A stretch of 64,000 bases of DNA from Natrinema hispanicum (GCF_900111485.1 NZ_FOIC01000013.1:33341-97340), one strand, 5' to 3'; shown: positions 1 to 8,375, counted from the stretch's first letter. The notes: generated from the sequence alone by a model not told the origin. Made by a program: numbers and translations.

Positions 1-848
1 ATCGCGCCGTAGAGCGCCCCCTTCAACATTGCCTCGCGCGCCTCGAGGTCGTCACCGTTGTTGACGGCTCGTCGGACATTGCTCGAGAGGAGGTCGATCG
101 CCTTCTCGCTGAACAACTCCGTAAAACCAGTGCGCCCGGCGTAGACCGGTCGGTCGGCAGGGTCCTCGGGACGGAGCAGGGTGTCGTACCGATGTGTCGT
201 ATATCCCTCGATGGCATGGCCGAGTGCGTCCATCGCCGTTTTCGCGGTGAGATCTGGCGGAAGTGACGTCGTCAGCGTCGGGTCGAGCACCGCGGCATCG
301 GCTCGTACGTTATTGCTCGAGATACCCTCTTTGATCTCTTTCTCGGCAACCGACAGGATCGCAACCGGCGAAATCTCCGAGCCGGTGCCGGCCGTCGTCG
401 GGAGCAAAACAAGGGGCGGGCCCGACTCGGTGAGTGTCTCGCCGGAGCCGGTCGGTTCGGCGACGTAGTCGAGGATTTCGCCGCCGTTGGCGACGACCGC
501 ACGCGTCGTCTTCGCGGTGTCGAGACAGCTGCCGCCGCCGAGCCCGATGTAGAAGTCGTAGCCGTCCGTGCCCATCTCCTCGCGGACGAACGAGATACAC
601 TCCTCGACGGCCTCGATCGAGGGTTCGCGCTCCGAGCCGTCGTAGACGTCGACATCGAATCCCGTGTCTTCGACGTGGTCGGCGACCCGGCCTGCATGGC
701 CGAGCTCGGCGAGCGTCTCGTCGGTCACGATCAGTCCGCGTGCATCGTCTTCGACGCCCAGATCCTCGAGCTGGAAGCCGAGTTCGCTGGCTGCGCCGCG
801 ACCGACACGGATCTCTGGCATCTGAATCTGCCAGACGGTTTCAGGCAT
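1..848 (-). CDS. Iron-containing alcohol dehydrogenase, C-terminus cut by window edge
   Basis: Read on the minus strand from an ATG at 848, the frame stays open to the window edge (282 codons seen; the family is usually about 380-400). It carries the family's nucleotide-binding signature (IGLGGGSCLDTAK), a PTTAGTGSEISP segment typical of Fe-ADH proteins, and a DALGHAIEGY segment that holds metal-ligand histidine in the family. These enzymes oxidise or reduce alcohols and hydroxyacids with NAD(P) and a bound divalent metal, in the cytoplasm. The gene starts 38 bp after the lactonase-like gene and is almost certainly co-transcribed with it. By analogy with the lactonase plus 4-hydroxybutyrate dehydrogenase pairing of Agrobacterium blc/att operons, it may oxidise a hydroxyacid released by the lactonase. 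That is inference; glycerol, butanol or hydroxyacid-oxoacid transhydrogenase activity remains possible. Confidence 0.88.
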   Translation of the reverse strand, partial: MPETVWQIQMPEIRVGRGAASELGFQLEDLGVEDDARGLIVTDETLAELGHAGRVADHVEDTGFDVDVYDGSEREPSIEAVEECISFVREEMGTDGYDFYIGLGGGSCLDTAKTTRAVVANGGEILDYVAEPTGSGETLTESGPPLVLLPTTAGTGSEISPVAILSVAEKEIKEGISSNNVRADAAVLDPTLTTSLPPDLTAKTAMDALGHAIEGYTTHRYDTLLRPEDPADRPVYAGRTGFTELFSEKAIDLLSSNVRRAVNNGDDLEAREAMLKGALYGA

Positions 849-886
849 GCGTTCGTGTGGGCTAGCGGAGACGGACCGCTCGTAGC

Positions 887-1693
887 TCACAGCCCCCACC
901 CCGGTTGCATGGCCTCGAACTGCTCGGGATCGTGTCCGTAGACGATTTCGGCGTCATGACGCCGCTCGAGTGCTTTGATGCGACGGAGGCTGTCGAACCA
1001 CTCGGTTTTGCCCCAGAGGAGGTGTGCCCCGAGCGGAATCTCGTCCTCGAAGTTGTCGGCCATGTAGACCTGATCGCCGGTGAAGACGAGCGTTCCCTCG
1101 TCGTCAAGATGGATCACCGTCCCGGTGAGTCCGGGCGTATGGCCGGGGAAGCGGACGAACTCCATGTCCTCGAAGTGTTGCTCGCGATCTTGGTGTAACA
1201 CGTGCCAGTTCAGGTCGTGGTCGAAGTCCTCGAGGATGTACGCGCCGCTTCCCTCGTCGGTCTTCGCGCTGTAGTAGGCGAACTTGATTTCGCGCTCGTG
1301 GACGAAAACGGGGACATCCGTCCCATCAAAAAACTCGAGCCCGCCGGCGTGGTCGAGGTGCAGGTGGGTCTGGAAGACGTAGTCGATGTCGTCGATACCG
1401 AATCCGGCCTCGTTCAGGTCGTCGTCGAGCCGATGTTCGTGGGCGTCGTGTGGATAAAACGCCTGTAGGAGTCCCTCCGGCCAGTGCCCCTCGAGTGCGT
1501 CGTGATGGGAGCCAGTATCCCAGAGGATCGTTCCCTCGGGATGGTCGATTACGAGGCTCCAGACTGGAATTTCGCCGTAATCGATGTCGGGATTGGGCTC
1601 ATCGTGTGTGCCGAGCACGTGCCCTTCCATCATGTAGTTCATGTCGACGTCGAGACCACCGCGGTCGAGAACGTGTATGGTAGCATCAACCAT
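887..1693 (-). CDS. Metallo-beta-lactamase-fold lactonase-like hydrolase
   Basis: The 268-residue protein has a full set of dinuclear-zinc ligands: H110-x-H112-x-D114-H115 (THLHLDHAG), H185 in FPGHTPG, D207 in FTGD, and H254 in VYGHD. Size, the early DTG strand and the long insertion before the HxHxDH motif resemble AHL-lactonase/AttM-type enzymes that open homoserine or gamma-butyrolactone rings. An in-frame ATG lies five codons further upstream (1708), but a TATA-like element at about 1729-1736 on this strand places transcription start near 1700, which favours 1693. The Fe-ADH gene follows directly. Substrate cannot be read from sequence; quorum-quenching and simple lactone catabolism are both possible, as is another MBL hydrolase role. 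Confidence 0.85.
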   Translation of the reverse strand: MVDATIHVLDRGGLDVDMNYMMEGHVLGTHDEPNPDIDYGEIPVWSLVIDHPEGTILWDTGSHHDALEGHWPEGLLQAFYPHDAHEHRLDDDLNEAGFGIDDIDYVFQTHLHLDHAGGLEFFDGTDVPVFVHEREIKFAYYSAKTDEGSGAYILEDFDHDLNWHVLHQDREQHFEDMEFVRFPGHTPGLTGTVIHLDDEGTLVFTGDQVYMADNFEDEIPLGAHLLWGKTEWFDSLRRIKALERRHDAEIVYGHDPEQFEAMQPGWGL

Positions 1694-1727
1694 GGTATAG
1701 TACCACAACTAGGCAACCAGAACCTGC

Positions 1728-1737
1728 CTAATAATCA
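1728..1737 (-). promoter_or_regulatory. TATA-like element of the lactonase/Fe-ADH operon
   Basis: On the minus strand this reads GATTATTAGG, about 35 nt before the chosen start. It lies between a CTGCC (1724-1728) and GGCAG (1742-1746) inverted pair. A second dyad, TGGTATAGTACCA (1693-1705), covers the start codon. Both dyads are candidate operators; neither matches a named regulator that I recognise. Confidence 0.4.
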
Positions 1738-1926
1738 TTCGGGCAGAGAGTTTGTCGCCGGTAGCACATCGAGACGACTCGATAACGGTCCGGTTGCGCT
1801 GCTCTAAGCGACTCAAATCGAACCGCTCTTACCTTGACCGGAGTCTGCTTGGCGCTGTACGCGCCAGCATATATTCAACGTCTGCTTGCAGAAAACTTAT
1901 CACGAATATGGTCACTCTTCACGCAC

Positions 1927-2628
1927 ATGCAGTCCCCCTGTGACCGGCGTACCGCCCTTCGGATTGTCGGGCCAGCCCTCGCGGGCGCATTTGCCGGTTG
2001 TGTCGCTGATCGAGGCTCCGACAAATCGAATCCGTCTCCAAGCCAGCCCTCGACACCGACGCAAGCCCAACTAACGACTGCTGAATTCACGTTCGATATC
2101 GGAGTGGACGCCCAGTTCACGGACACGCATCCTGCCCGGATTCACACCGCGCTGACGAACACTGCAGCGACGCCGCTCACACTCGTTACAGGTGTAACGC
2201 CACCATTCACTTCGTATCTAAGCGATGGCAAGCCGGACACGAACCGACTCATCCTCATCCCCAACGGCCCGGATGCAGCCCATGACCCAATAGAATGGAT
2301 GGGTGAGACCGATCCGCTTCCGATGACCGCTGAGGACGGGTGTTGGAACATAACACAAGGTGTGATATTCGAACAACTCGGTAGTTCCACGACGCTTGAC
2401 CCGGGAGAAACCACTCGCCAGCAGTTCGCTGTGTACGGGTATCAGAACGACCCGTGCCTTCCACCCGGCACCTACAGGTTCGTCGATAACGCCACGATTC
2501 ACCGAGGACGACCCTCGAGCGAGTCACCGGCGTTTGAGGTAACGCTCGAGTTTACGCTCACGCGTACCAACGACCAATCACTCTCAGTTACGGGATCTGG
2601 AACAACTGTTAGCAAACACGAACAGTAA
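1927..2628 (+). CDS. Tat-type lipoprotein of unknown function
   Basis: A 233-residue secreted protein. Its N-terminus (DRRTALRIVGPALAGAFAGC) has the twin arginine, a hydrophobic core and a lipobox ending at Cys, so a Tat-exported, lipid-anchored haloarchaeal protein is expected. A Ser/Pro/Thr-rich linker follows (about residues 30-50), then a beta-rich domain that contains two widely spaced cysteines. An upstream in-frame ATG at 1834 would add 31 residues before the signal peptide, so 1927 is preferred. The globular part resembles small haloarchaeal lipoproteins of unknown role, and I do not recognise a ligand or enzyme motif. It stands alone between the divergent lactonase operon and a gene-poor stretch. 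Confidence 0.72.
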   Translation: MQSPCDRRTALRIVGPALAGAFAGCVADRGSDKSNPSPSQPSTPTQAQLTTAEFTFDIGVDAQFTDTHPARIHTALTNTAATPLTLVTGVTPPFTSYLSDGKPDTNRLILIPNGPDAAHDPIEWMGETDPLPMTAEDGCWNITQGVIFEQLGSSTTLDPGETTRQQFAVYGYQNDPCLPPGTYRFVDNATIHRGRPSSESPAFEVTLEFTLTRTNDQSLSVTGSGTTVSKHEQ

Positions 2629-2845
2629 CCGACAGCTCGGTTGGCTAGCGCTTTCTCTCGTCGATTGTGAACTGCGGGCTGCGACTGCCAGACAACGGGT
2701 ATCACCGGTCAAACGCACGTAGCGGCTCGTCTGATGCAGCCGACGACGGCATGATCTCGAGGTGCGAATTGATATAGCTATATGCAGTTTATCGGCCCAA
2801 TTTGAGACACTGTCTTTGAGTACGATCATAGTTATACTCTATTCA
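2629..2845. other. Intergenic stretch without a recognised gene
   Basis: No convincing coding sequence. The stretch turns AT-rich after about 2765 and contains the palindrome TATAGCTATA (near 2776-2785) and several TATA-like strings. It lies downstream of the recombinase on the minus strand and could be a remnant of an integration event, but no attachment-site duplication or tRNA end is visible. Confidence 0.4.
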
Positions 2846-2950
2846 CTATTTCTCACAGAAGCGGAATGTGTCGACGTGAGGATCGGCAATTACGTAGTAG
2901 CCCGTACCGTCGAACTGCTCTGGCCGTCTCCTAGTGCACTGTACCGACAT
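2846..2950 (-). CDS. Possible 34-residue microprotein downstream of the recombinase
   Basis: An ATG at 2950 opens a 35-codon frame ending in TAG at 2846. The composition looks protein-like (QFDGTGYYVIADPHV in the middle, a Cys near each end) rather than like the arginine-rich translations of antisense GC-rich DNA. It begins 31 bp after the recombinase stop and has no own TATA box, so it would be co-transcribed. It might instead be the surviving tail of a decayed gene. Function is unknown. Confidence 0.35.
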   Translation of the reverse strand: MSVQCTRRRPEQFDGTGYYVIADPHVDTFRFCEK

Positions 2951-2981
2951 CCCAGTGAGATCACTGTCGATCCGACACCTA

Positions 2982-4028
2982 TCACCGGGTGGCAGCGTAA
3001 ATCGACTCGAGATAGGTCTCGCGGACGCGATCGCCCCAATTGTGGGTGTAGGTATCGATGACGTCGCCGGCGACGTCGCCCCGGAGATACTGCACGATCC
3101 CCCGATCACCAGTTCGGTCCCGCAGATGCGTCGTGAAGAAGTGCCGGAAGTAGTGTGGTGTGACGTTCTCCTGGGTCCCTCCACCGGTGCGGTACCAGCC
3201 GTGGTCGCGGGCGTGTTTCTCGACGAGATAGCGGACGTCCGACGGCGTGAGCCGCTCGCCCCACGAGTCGCGAGTATCGAGAAAGAGCGGCCGCGCTGAC
3301 GATACCGCGTCCGGGCGGATCGCCAGCCACTCGCATACCACCTGCCGAAGTTCGCCGTCGACGGGGACGACTGTATCCCGCTTTCGTTTGTTCGAGGCCG
3401 TCCGTTCTTCACCGTTGATGGTTGCACCGCGGGCTGGCTCGGCAGAAATGAACACCGACGCGGGCCGGCGCTCGAGCCCGACACGCGGCGTCCAGTCAAG
3501 CTCGAGTGCCGGCGTCTCGAGGTGGAGATCCCGCAGATCGAGGTTACAGAGCTCGCCAACGCGCATCCCCGTCTTGAGGAGCGTGACGACGACAGCTCGC
3601 TCGAGGGGATGAGAAATCGAGTCAACGAACGACTGCATTTCCGGCACCGAGATATCGCGTCGCGTCGGATTCGTCTCGATCGATTCAGACAGTTCCTCCA
3701 TGACGAGCGCCATCGGATTATCGTCGAAGACGCCGACACGAGTCATGTAGTCGTAGAACCGATTGAGATAGGATGCGTAGGTCGCGATCGTGCTGTCTTC
3801 GAACTCGCCGCGCAGCGAATGGACCCAGGCCATACACTCTCGGCGTTGAGCTGTGCCGACCGCGTCGACGTCGAAGCGCTCGCGAAGGAAGGTCTCGAAT
3901 CGCCGCAGCACTCGCTCGTAGGCTGCAAGCGTCCGTTCGCTCTTGCCGTGATAGCGCTGGTCATCGAGGAAGTACGCGATCGGATCCGCTACGTCCGCCG
4001 GCGCGTCGCCGGTCGGTTCAGTCGCCAT
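2982..4028 (-). CDS. Tyrosine recombinase/integrase (XerC/D-like)
   Basis: The 348-residue protein has an N-terminal SAM-like DNA-binding domain (about residues 15-110) and a C-terminal catalytic domain. Catalytic residues visible are Arg in TGMRVGEL (about 156), a Lys-rich beta-hairpin (SNKRKRD, about 212-218), His-x-x-Arg in HYFRHFF (292/295), and the presumed nucleophile Tyr in DTYTHNW (about 327). The usual LGH box before the tyrosine is LRGD here. The start overlaps the end of the RHH gene by 11 bp, so the two are translationally linked; an ATG at 4058 would lengthen the overlap and looks less likely. It could serve chromosome dimer resolution or a decayed integrative element; no complete element boundaries are visible. 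Confidence 0.9.
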   Translation of the reverse strand: MATEPTGDAPADVADPIAYFLDDQRYHGKSERTLAAYERVLRRFETFLRERFDVDAVGTAQRRECMAWVHSLRGEFEDSTIATYASYLNRFYDYMTRVGVFDDNPMALVMEELSESIETNPTRRDISVPEMQSFVDSISHPLERAVVVTLLKTGMRVGELCNLDLRDLHLETPALELDWTPRVGLERRPASVFISAEPARGATINGEERTASNKRKRDTVVPVDGELRQVVCEWLAIRPDAVSSARPLFLDTRDSWGERLTPSDVRYLVEKHARDHGWYRTGGGTQENVTPHYFRHFFTTHLRDRTGDRGIVQYLRGDVAGDVIDTYTHNWGDRVRETYLESIYAATR

Positions 4029-4413
4029 CCCCACCACCGTCGACGGTCGTATATCCACCGTGGCGACCGCTGTATCGAATTCGGTTGGTCGCCTGTAACT
4101 CCTCGAGTGTCTCGTCCAGTCGTGACTCGATGTCGTCGGAGACCGCCTCGAGTAGTTCGTCCCACGAATACGTGTCAGAAGAGAGTAGTTCGAGGACCTG
4201 TCTTTCGAGGCCGTTACCCCCAGGGTCTGGGTCCGGAGAATCGGGTTCCCCTGAGTCGGGATCGAACCCTTTGCGTCCGGCTTGGACCATCGTCCGAACG
4301 AATTCGCTTTGACTCATGTCGAGGTCGTCGGCGTGGGATTGCCACTCTGCTTTCTGGTAGGCTGGGACGTAAGTCTTGACAGTCGATCGAGAGGTATCGG
4401 CCGAATCGCTCAT
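4018..4413 (-). CDS. Ribbon-helix-helix-type protein paired with the recombinase
   Basis: A 131-residue protein. Residues about 12-45 (TVKTYVPAYQK then DMSQSEFVRTMVQAGR) form a short strand followed by two helices typical of ribbon-helix-helix DNA binders. An acidic Pro/Asp/Gly linker follows, then a C-terminal helical region (ERQVLELLSSDTYSWDELL) resembling a small winged helix. It probably belongs to the haloarchaeal DUF5805-type group found beside integrases; that name is from memory. It overlaps the recombinase start by 11 bp. An ATG at 4452 would add 13 residues. Likely role: DNA-binding accessory or autoregulator of the recombinase, with the TTGTGG/CCACAA dyads upstream as possible sites (inference). 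Confidence 0.75.
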   Translation of the reverse strand: MSDSADTSRSTVKTYVPAYQKAEWQSHADDLDMSQSEFVRTMVQAGRKGFDPDSGEPDSPDPDPGGNGLERQVLELLSSDTYSWDELLEAVSDDIESRLDETLEELQATNRIRYSGRHGGYTTVDGGGDGD

Positions 4414-4503
4414 AGCAGATCGATCAATCGCGATGATATTCAATCTACCCATTATTCGAGCTAAGTATATTTATCTTAGAAGGTAGCACTTAAATAGCGC
4501 CAG

Positions 4504-4610
4504 TTGTGGTCCCACAAATCTAGATGTATATCATAGACGGTCCTATTAACCGATATATTAGATATTGCCAGCTAGTCCCACAATTCCAGATATACTACTG
4601 CGGTTGTGGT
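4504..4610. promoter_or_regulatory. TTGTGG/CCACAA operator-like repeats upstream of the RHH-recombinase operon
   Basis: TTGTGGTCCCACAA at 4504-4517 is a 6-bp dyad with a 2-nt spacer. Further half-sites are CCCACAA (4577-4583) and TTGTGGT (4604-4610). The first dyad lies just upstream of an AT-rich box (CTTAAATA at 4489-4496) that reads as a TATA element for the minus-strand operon, the usual place for an archaeal operator or activator site. Confidence 0.5.
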
Positions 4611-4775
4611 CTCGATAATCGGGCATACGACCGACAGTCGTGTGGATACGTTGTCTCGTCTCGGCCAACAAACGGGCAGAATAGTAGACAGTGTTTCACT
4701 TCGTCACCGGGATTGCTGCCTGAGAGAAGGACGGGAAACTCGGTAATTACGCATTCGTGCTGGGCAGCCATCATA

Positions 4776-4784
4776 TTCTTTATC
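4776..4784 (+). promoter_or_regulatory. TATA-like element of the 41-residue ORF
   Basis: TTCTTTATC lies 24-32 nt before the ATG at 4808, the spacing of a leaderless haloarchaeal gene. The surrounding DNA is AT-rich compared with the rest of the window. Confidence 0.45.
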
Positions 4785-4807
4785 TAACTTAACATACGCT
4801 CTCAAAT

Positions 4808-4933
4808 ATGGCCAAGAGAGCAGCCACTCAGGAGGGGTCCACAGACGAAGACCAAAACAGCGGCAAGGGGAAACTCAGGAAGGCAGTGGAATTTATTCTG
4901 GACGTTCTGGATCTAATTGCCAGCTTCTTCTAG
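4808..4933 (+). CDS. Possible 41-residue small protein with amphipathic C-terminal helix
   Basis: The ATG at 4808 begins a 42-codon frame ending in TAG. The N-terminal half is hydrophilic and mixed-charge (Lys, Glu, Asp, Gln), and the C-terminal half (KAVEFILDVLDLIASFF) would form a strongly amphipathic helix ending in two phenylalanines. Codons are less GC-biased than in neighbouring genes, and a TATA-like box is correctly placed. Such a design suits a membrane-associating peptide, a small regulator or a halocin-like peptide, but no family is recognised. The opposite view is that it is chance coding in an AT-rich island. Confidence 0.45.
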   Translation: MAKRAATQEGSTDEDQNSGKGKLRKAVEFILDVLDLIASFF

Positions 4934-5872
4934 ATCGATTCGTTCATCACCCCCCACTTACTCGAGCGGGCGCGTCACCAGCCAGCGATCACTCGCCGAT
5001 CAGCGACTGATACCGCTGCTCGAGCACGACCATGTGCTTGCAGTGAACGGCAGCCGCCGTCGACGATCGTCTCGGGTGGCCTCGCATGGATGTCCCCAGT
5101 CGAGTGGCCACTCGGTCGACGGCTACTCCGGTCTCTGGGAGGGACTCTGTCCGTTACTCGAGTCGGCGTCACAGGGATGCGGTCGCTGGGATGTGGGAAG
5201 TGCGAACGGAGTGAGAAGACACTATCAGAGCTCATCGGGCTGTGGTCAGGGACCGATTTGTAGTGGACCGATTTTCACTGCCCAGTGAGGTGTGAGAGCC
5301 CTCACAGCCGTCGGGACACTCGTCTCGCACGCACCGTTGTACACTCATCTCGCATGCACCAGTACGATTGTGCGGCTGCATACGTGCTACATGCAACGCA
5401 TGAATAGAGGTGACAACAGGTTCGGTTATTGTCTGCGGCCCTGCGTCCAGAACGCCGGAGACAGTGCGCTGCCAGACAGCTGAGGTAGATATTGAACCAA
5501 TGCCGTTGTGGACGAAGACCAGCGCGAGCCGCCTTAGAACGCGACTGACGCGATTCTGTTGCGTTCTCATTGGCGGGATAGACACACAGCGGTTTCCGGG
5601 GACTGGTTTCCCGATCGATACACGCGACGACGTAGCGGTCAGATGATTACCGTCGTGCTCGAGCCCTTGCGGCGTTCCTGGACAGAATCAGGACAGAAAG
5701 CCACGAGCGGCCGGCCGAAATCCGACAGTCGTCACTGATAGAAGGGCAACAGCGGCTGTCACTGTGCCTGCCTCTTGCCAGTACCTCGAGGTGCGCACTG
5801 TCCACCTTCGAACTAATAAATCCTATAACGCTATACAGAGTTTCTTGACATCGACGGCAAACCACGGGACGA
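4934..5872. other. Gene-free stretch of about 0.9 kb
   Basis: No frame in this stretch has the acidic composition of a haloarchaeal protein; the longest frames on both strands are Arg/Ser/Cys-rich and look accidental. A hairpin (TGTGAG at 5291-5296 with CTCACA at 5301-5306) and an imperfect tandem repeat follow it. The stretch may be decayed accessory DNA or hold an unrecognised RNA. Confidence 0.5.
5318..5366. repeat. Imperfect tandem repeat, two units of about 25 bp
   Basis: The units begin ACTCGTCTCGCACGCACC (5318) and ACTCATCTCGCATGCACC (5343), differing at a few positions. They sit 12 bp after a 6-bp stem hairpin. No coding role is apparent. Confidence 0.6.
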
Positions 5873-7459
5873 TCAGCAGGGATCATCGTTGTCGACCATC
5901 GACGTGTCATCCGTCGGGTCGCTCGAGTCCTGAGCCCATCGGTCGGCTGGTTGCTGGCGCTTCCGGACCCGAAGTCGCTCCTGTAGCTGCTTCTCAATCG
6001 CGGCCTGTACCTCGAGTCCTCGATCGGCATCGATATCGTGGGCCGTCGCGGCCCGACCGAAAAACGAGGCGGAACTGGCGGTGTCTGCAGTCACACTGGC
6101 GAGGTGACGACGGCGCTGAAAGATCGTCGCCTCGTGAAGGACGGCCTGCACCCGGTAGTAGGGAACGATCTTCGTCGTTCGCCGCCAGAACCCCGTCTGG
6201 GTGAGGACGTATCGCTCACCGGTGTGGAACCCACGATTCGTCCATTTGAGGTGGGCAGCGACGGGGACGACCGCGACGAGAACGGCGGCGATGTACCACC
6301 GGTCAAGCGGCGTGTAGCGCGCGACAGCGAACGCACCGGCGACCGACGCAGCGACGACCAGCAGGTAGCGGACTGCGTACCGTTCTCGAGCGCGACGGGG
6401 TGGCGACTCGAGGTCGATCGGGCCGAAGGGTTCGATCGCACGCGCAAGCGCGACGACGCGGTCGGCATCGGCGAGGGGAATCGCGGATTCGGTCCCGCGA
6501 GAGTCGGACTGGCCGGGGGCGTAGCCGGCCGTCTCGACGCTCAACGCGGCGTAGCCGAACCAGCGGAAGGGAATCGCTTCCGAGATCGTTAGTGCCTGGA
6601 CCTTCTCGAAGGGGATCGTCCCGCTGTAGTGCTGGAGAAGCCCCCGCTCGTAGTAGAGTTCGTCGCCGGAACGCGTGAGTCGGAAGCCGTAGTAGCGGGT
6701 AAACGTGAGGATTGCACTGATGAGCCAGGCAGCAAGCAGGAAGACCAGAATCGCCCACACGAGCGCGAACGCCCCGGTTGCCGGACCCGGGAGGCCGCTG
6801 ATGCGGTCGGCGGGGACCAGCGTAGTGGGATCGAACCCGCTGGCAAACGAGAGCGCGATCCCGCCCAGCACGCTCGCGCCCGGGTCGATGGTGAAGACGC
6901 TCAGGATCACGAGTTCACGGGGCTGGATTTCGAAGAGGAGTTCTTCCTCCTCGGCCGTCTCTGCTGTGGATCCAACGGCGGCTTCCTCACCCTCGAGTGA
7001 GTCCGTGTCTTCGGCCTCGGTACGTGTGCCCTGTCGCAGTTGCCGTCTGAGGCGATGGGCTTCTGTCTCGGAAACGTACCGAAGACTGACTTCGGTCTCG
7101 CCACCACCAGCAGTTTCGATGTGGACGGCGGCGATGCCGAGGAGTCGGTCGACCACGTTCTGTCTGATGTCGACGTTCTGAACCCGCCCCAGCGGGAGTT
7201 CGCGGGTGCGACGTGAGAGGACGCCGGAGGTGACGTCGAACGTGTCCGCGGTGAGTTCATATCTGAACCGCTGGTAGTAGGCGAACTCGTAGACGATCCC
7301 GGTGATGATCCCGAGGACGACGAGGCCGACGATCGACAGCAGATCCATCCCGTTGCCGCCCGGCGAGACGACGACGCCGATGATGAAGAAGACGAAGCCG
7401 GTATTGAGGCTGCGCGAGAGCGACCGGACGGCCACCGACGCTGGATGGAGTTTCTTCAT
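5873..7459 (-). CDS. Bacterial-PH (YdbT-like) membrane protein, copy A
   Basis: A 528-residue membrane protein with three PH-like (bPH2/DUF304) units, each following a pair of membrane helices. The repeated signatures are [14 protein letters not shown] with [11 protein letters not shown] (about residues 95-130), a central [18 protein letters not shown], and a third [17 protein letters not shown]. Two hydrophobic segments lie near residues 15-60, with further pairs near 200-250 and 360-400. The overlap of its start with the stop of the upstream small PH gene (ATGA, 7456-7459) shows translational coupling, the usual YdbS/YdbT arrangement. Molecular function of this family is unsettled; an envelope or lipid-related role is commonly supposed. 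A clear paralogue lies at 11802-13424. Confidence 0.85.
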   Translation of the reverse strand: MKKLHPASVAVRSLSRSLNTGFVFFIIGVVVSPGGNGMDLLSIVGLVVLGIITGIVYEFAYYQRFRYELTADTFDVTSGVLSRRTRELPLGRVQNVDIRQNVVDRLLGIAAVHIETAGGGETEVSLRYVSETEAHRLRRQLRQGTRTEAEDTDSLEGEEAAVGSTAETAEEEELLFEIQPRELVILSVFTIDPGASVLGGIALSFASGFDPTTLVPADRISGLPGPATGAFALVWAILVFLLAAWLISAILTFTRYYGFRLTRSGDELYYERGLLQHYSGTIPFEKVQALTISEAIPFRWFGYAALSVETAGYAPGQSDSRGTESAIPLADADRVVALARAIEPFGPIDLESPPRRARERYAVRYLLVVAASVAGAFAVARYTPLDRWYIAAVLVAVVPVAAHLKWTNRGFHTGERYVLTQTGFWRRTTKIVPYYRVQAVLHEATIFQRRRHLASVTADTASSASFFGRAATAHDIDADRGLEVQAAIEKQLQERLRVRKRQQPADRWAQDSSDPTDDTSMVDNDDPC

Positions 7460-7944
7460 ACGGCGTCTTCACCCGCGCTCTCGATTGCAAGTCGGCGAAG
7501 CGACTCCTGGAGTGCCTCGGCGCGTGCCGGCGTCAGGCCAGGGATCGCGACGTCCGAACTCCGCGAGCCAGCAGTGTAGACGACGACCGTCGCAAGGCCG
7601 ACCGCTCGCTCGAGCGGTGATCGCCGAGAATCGACGTGCTGGACGCGAACGAAGGGCACGACCGTCTTGGTTCGCGTAAAGACACCCCGGCGGATGTAGA
7701 GATCGTCGTCTCGAAGCTCGAATCGCCAGATGCCGTAGCGTCGCCAGGCGATGAAGACGCGAATCACGGCGAGTGCAACTGCGATCACCGCGGCAGCGGG
7801 GACGATCGCAACCGGCACGGCGTCGCCGAGTTCGGTTCGTGAGAGGCCGATCGCCCCGCCGACGATGAATCCACCGATGATCGCGGCTCGAGCGAGTGCG
7901 AGCACGAGCCAGACGATCCGAACGCGCGGCGTGAGCCGTTCCAT
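7456..7944 (-). CDS. Bacterial-PH (YdbS-like) membrane protein, copy A
   Basis: A 162-residue protein beginning [12 protein letters not shown], with two membrane helices (about residues 10-60) and one bPH2 domain with the segment [20 protein letters not shown]. It ends in the conserved block [20 protein letters not shown]. The ATG at 7944 is chosen because the longer frame (to 8052) adds a non-homologous tail, and the paralogue at 13875 starts at the equivalent METLHPRIRL. It overlaps the next gene by 4 bp and so forms a two-gene operon. Confidence 0.85.
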   Translation of the reverse strand: MERLTPRVRIVWLVLALARAAIIGGFIVGGAIGLSRTELGDAVPVAIVPAAAVIAVALAVIRVFIAWRRYGIWRFELRDDDLYIRRGVFTRTKTVVPFVRVQHVDSRRSPLERAVGLATVVVYTAGSRSSDVAIPGLTPARAEALQESLRRLAIESAGEDAV

Positions 7945-8141
7945 ACGTGTCGTGACGGAACTGATTCGATTAAAGGGTGGGAAAGCGGCGGTCGTTTGCA
8001 CCGGGTGAGAGCTCCGATCGAGACATGGATTTCGTTCGATTCGGAGTTCCACGACCGCCCGTAGTGCGACCGAGCGTCGTCGACGTGGACTCCAGTAACT
8101 AGAAGAAAGGAAACGAACCCTCGGGATAAGACCGACTCCTG

Positions 8142-8375
8142 TCAGTGAGTCGTCGTTCGGACGTCTTCGACGCGATAGAGGTCGTCCTGCAGGCCGTCGC
8201 CGTCACAGTCTTCGTTCGGACACTCGTAGTGCCAGCCGTCTTGGGTCGCGTCTCCTTCTCGGAATCGATCGCCACATACCTGACAGAAGAGTTGTCCCTT
8301 TTTGCACGTATCGCGGTGTAGCTCGAGGGCGAGCTCGGTCTGGAACGACTGGTTGCAGTTACGACAGGTGTGCAT
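8142..8375 (-). CDS. Small double zinc-finger protein
   Basis: A 77-residue cytoplasmic protein. A first C2H2-like finger ([21 protein letters not shown]) is followed by a second four-cysteine unit (CQVCGDRF ... CPNEDC). The longer frame up to 8483 is rejected because its first 36 residues are basic and not haloarchaeal in character. Small zinc-finger proteins of this kind are frequent in Haloarchaea (possibly the HVO_2901-type family, named from memory) and may bind nucleic acid or protein partners. It is monocistronic, transcribed away from the CNNM gene. Confidence 0.75.
   Translation of the reverse strand: MHTCRNCNQSFQTELALELHRDTCKKGQLFCQVCGDRFREGDATQDGWHYECPNEDCDGDGLQDDLYRVEDVRTTTH

Noticed and set aside
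2982..4413. Complete integrated element around the recombinase
   Set aside because: No tRNA end, no duplicated attachment core and no cargo genes typical of a provirus, so only the recombinase operon is reported.
4917..5288. 123-codon plus-strand frame in the gene-free stretch
   Set aside because: Ser/Arg/Gly-rich without hydrophobic core and lacking a promoter, so taken as chance.
5232..5585. 117-codon minus-strand frame in the gene-free stretch
   Set aside because: Considered as a transposase remnant, but no DDE or HUH motif or terminal inverted repeat is visible.
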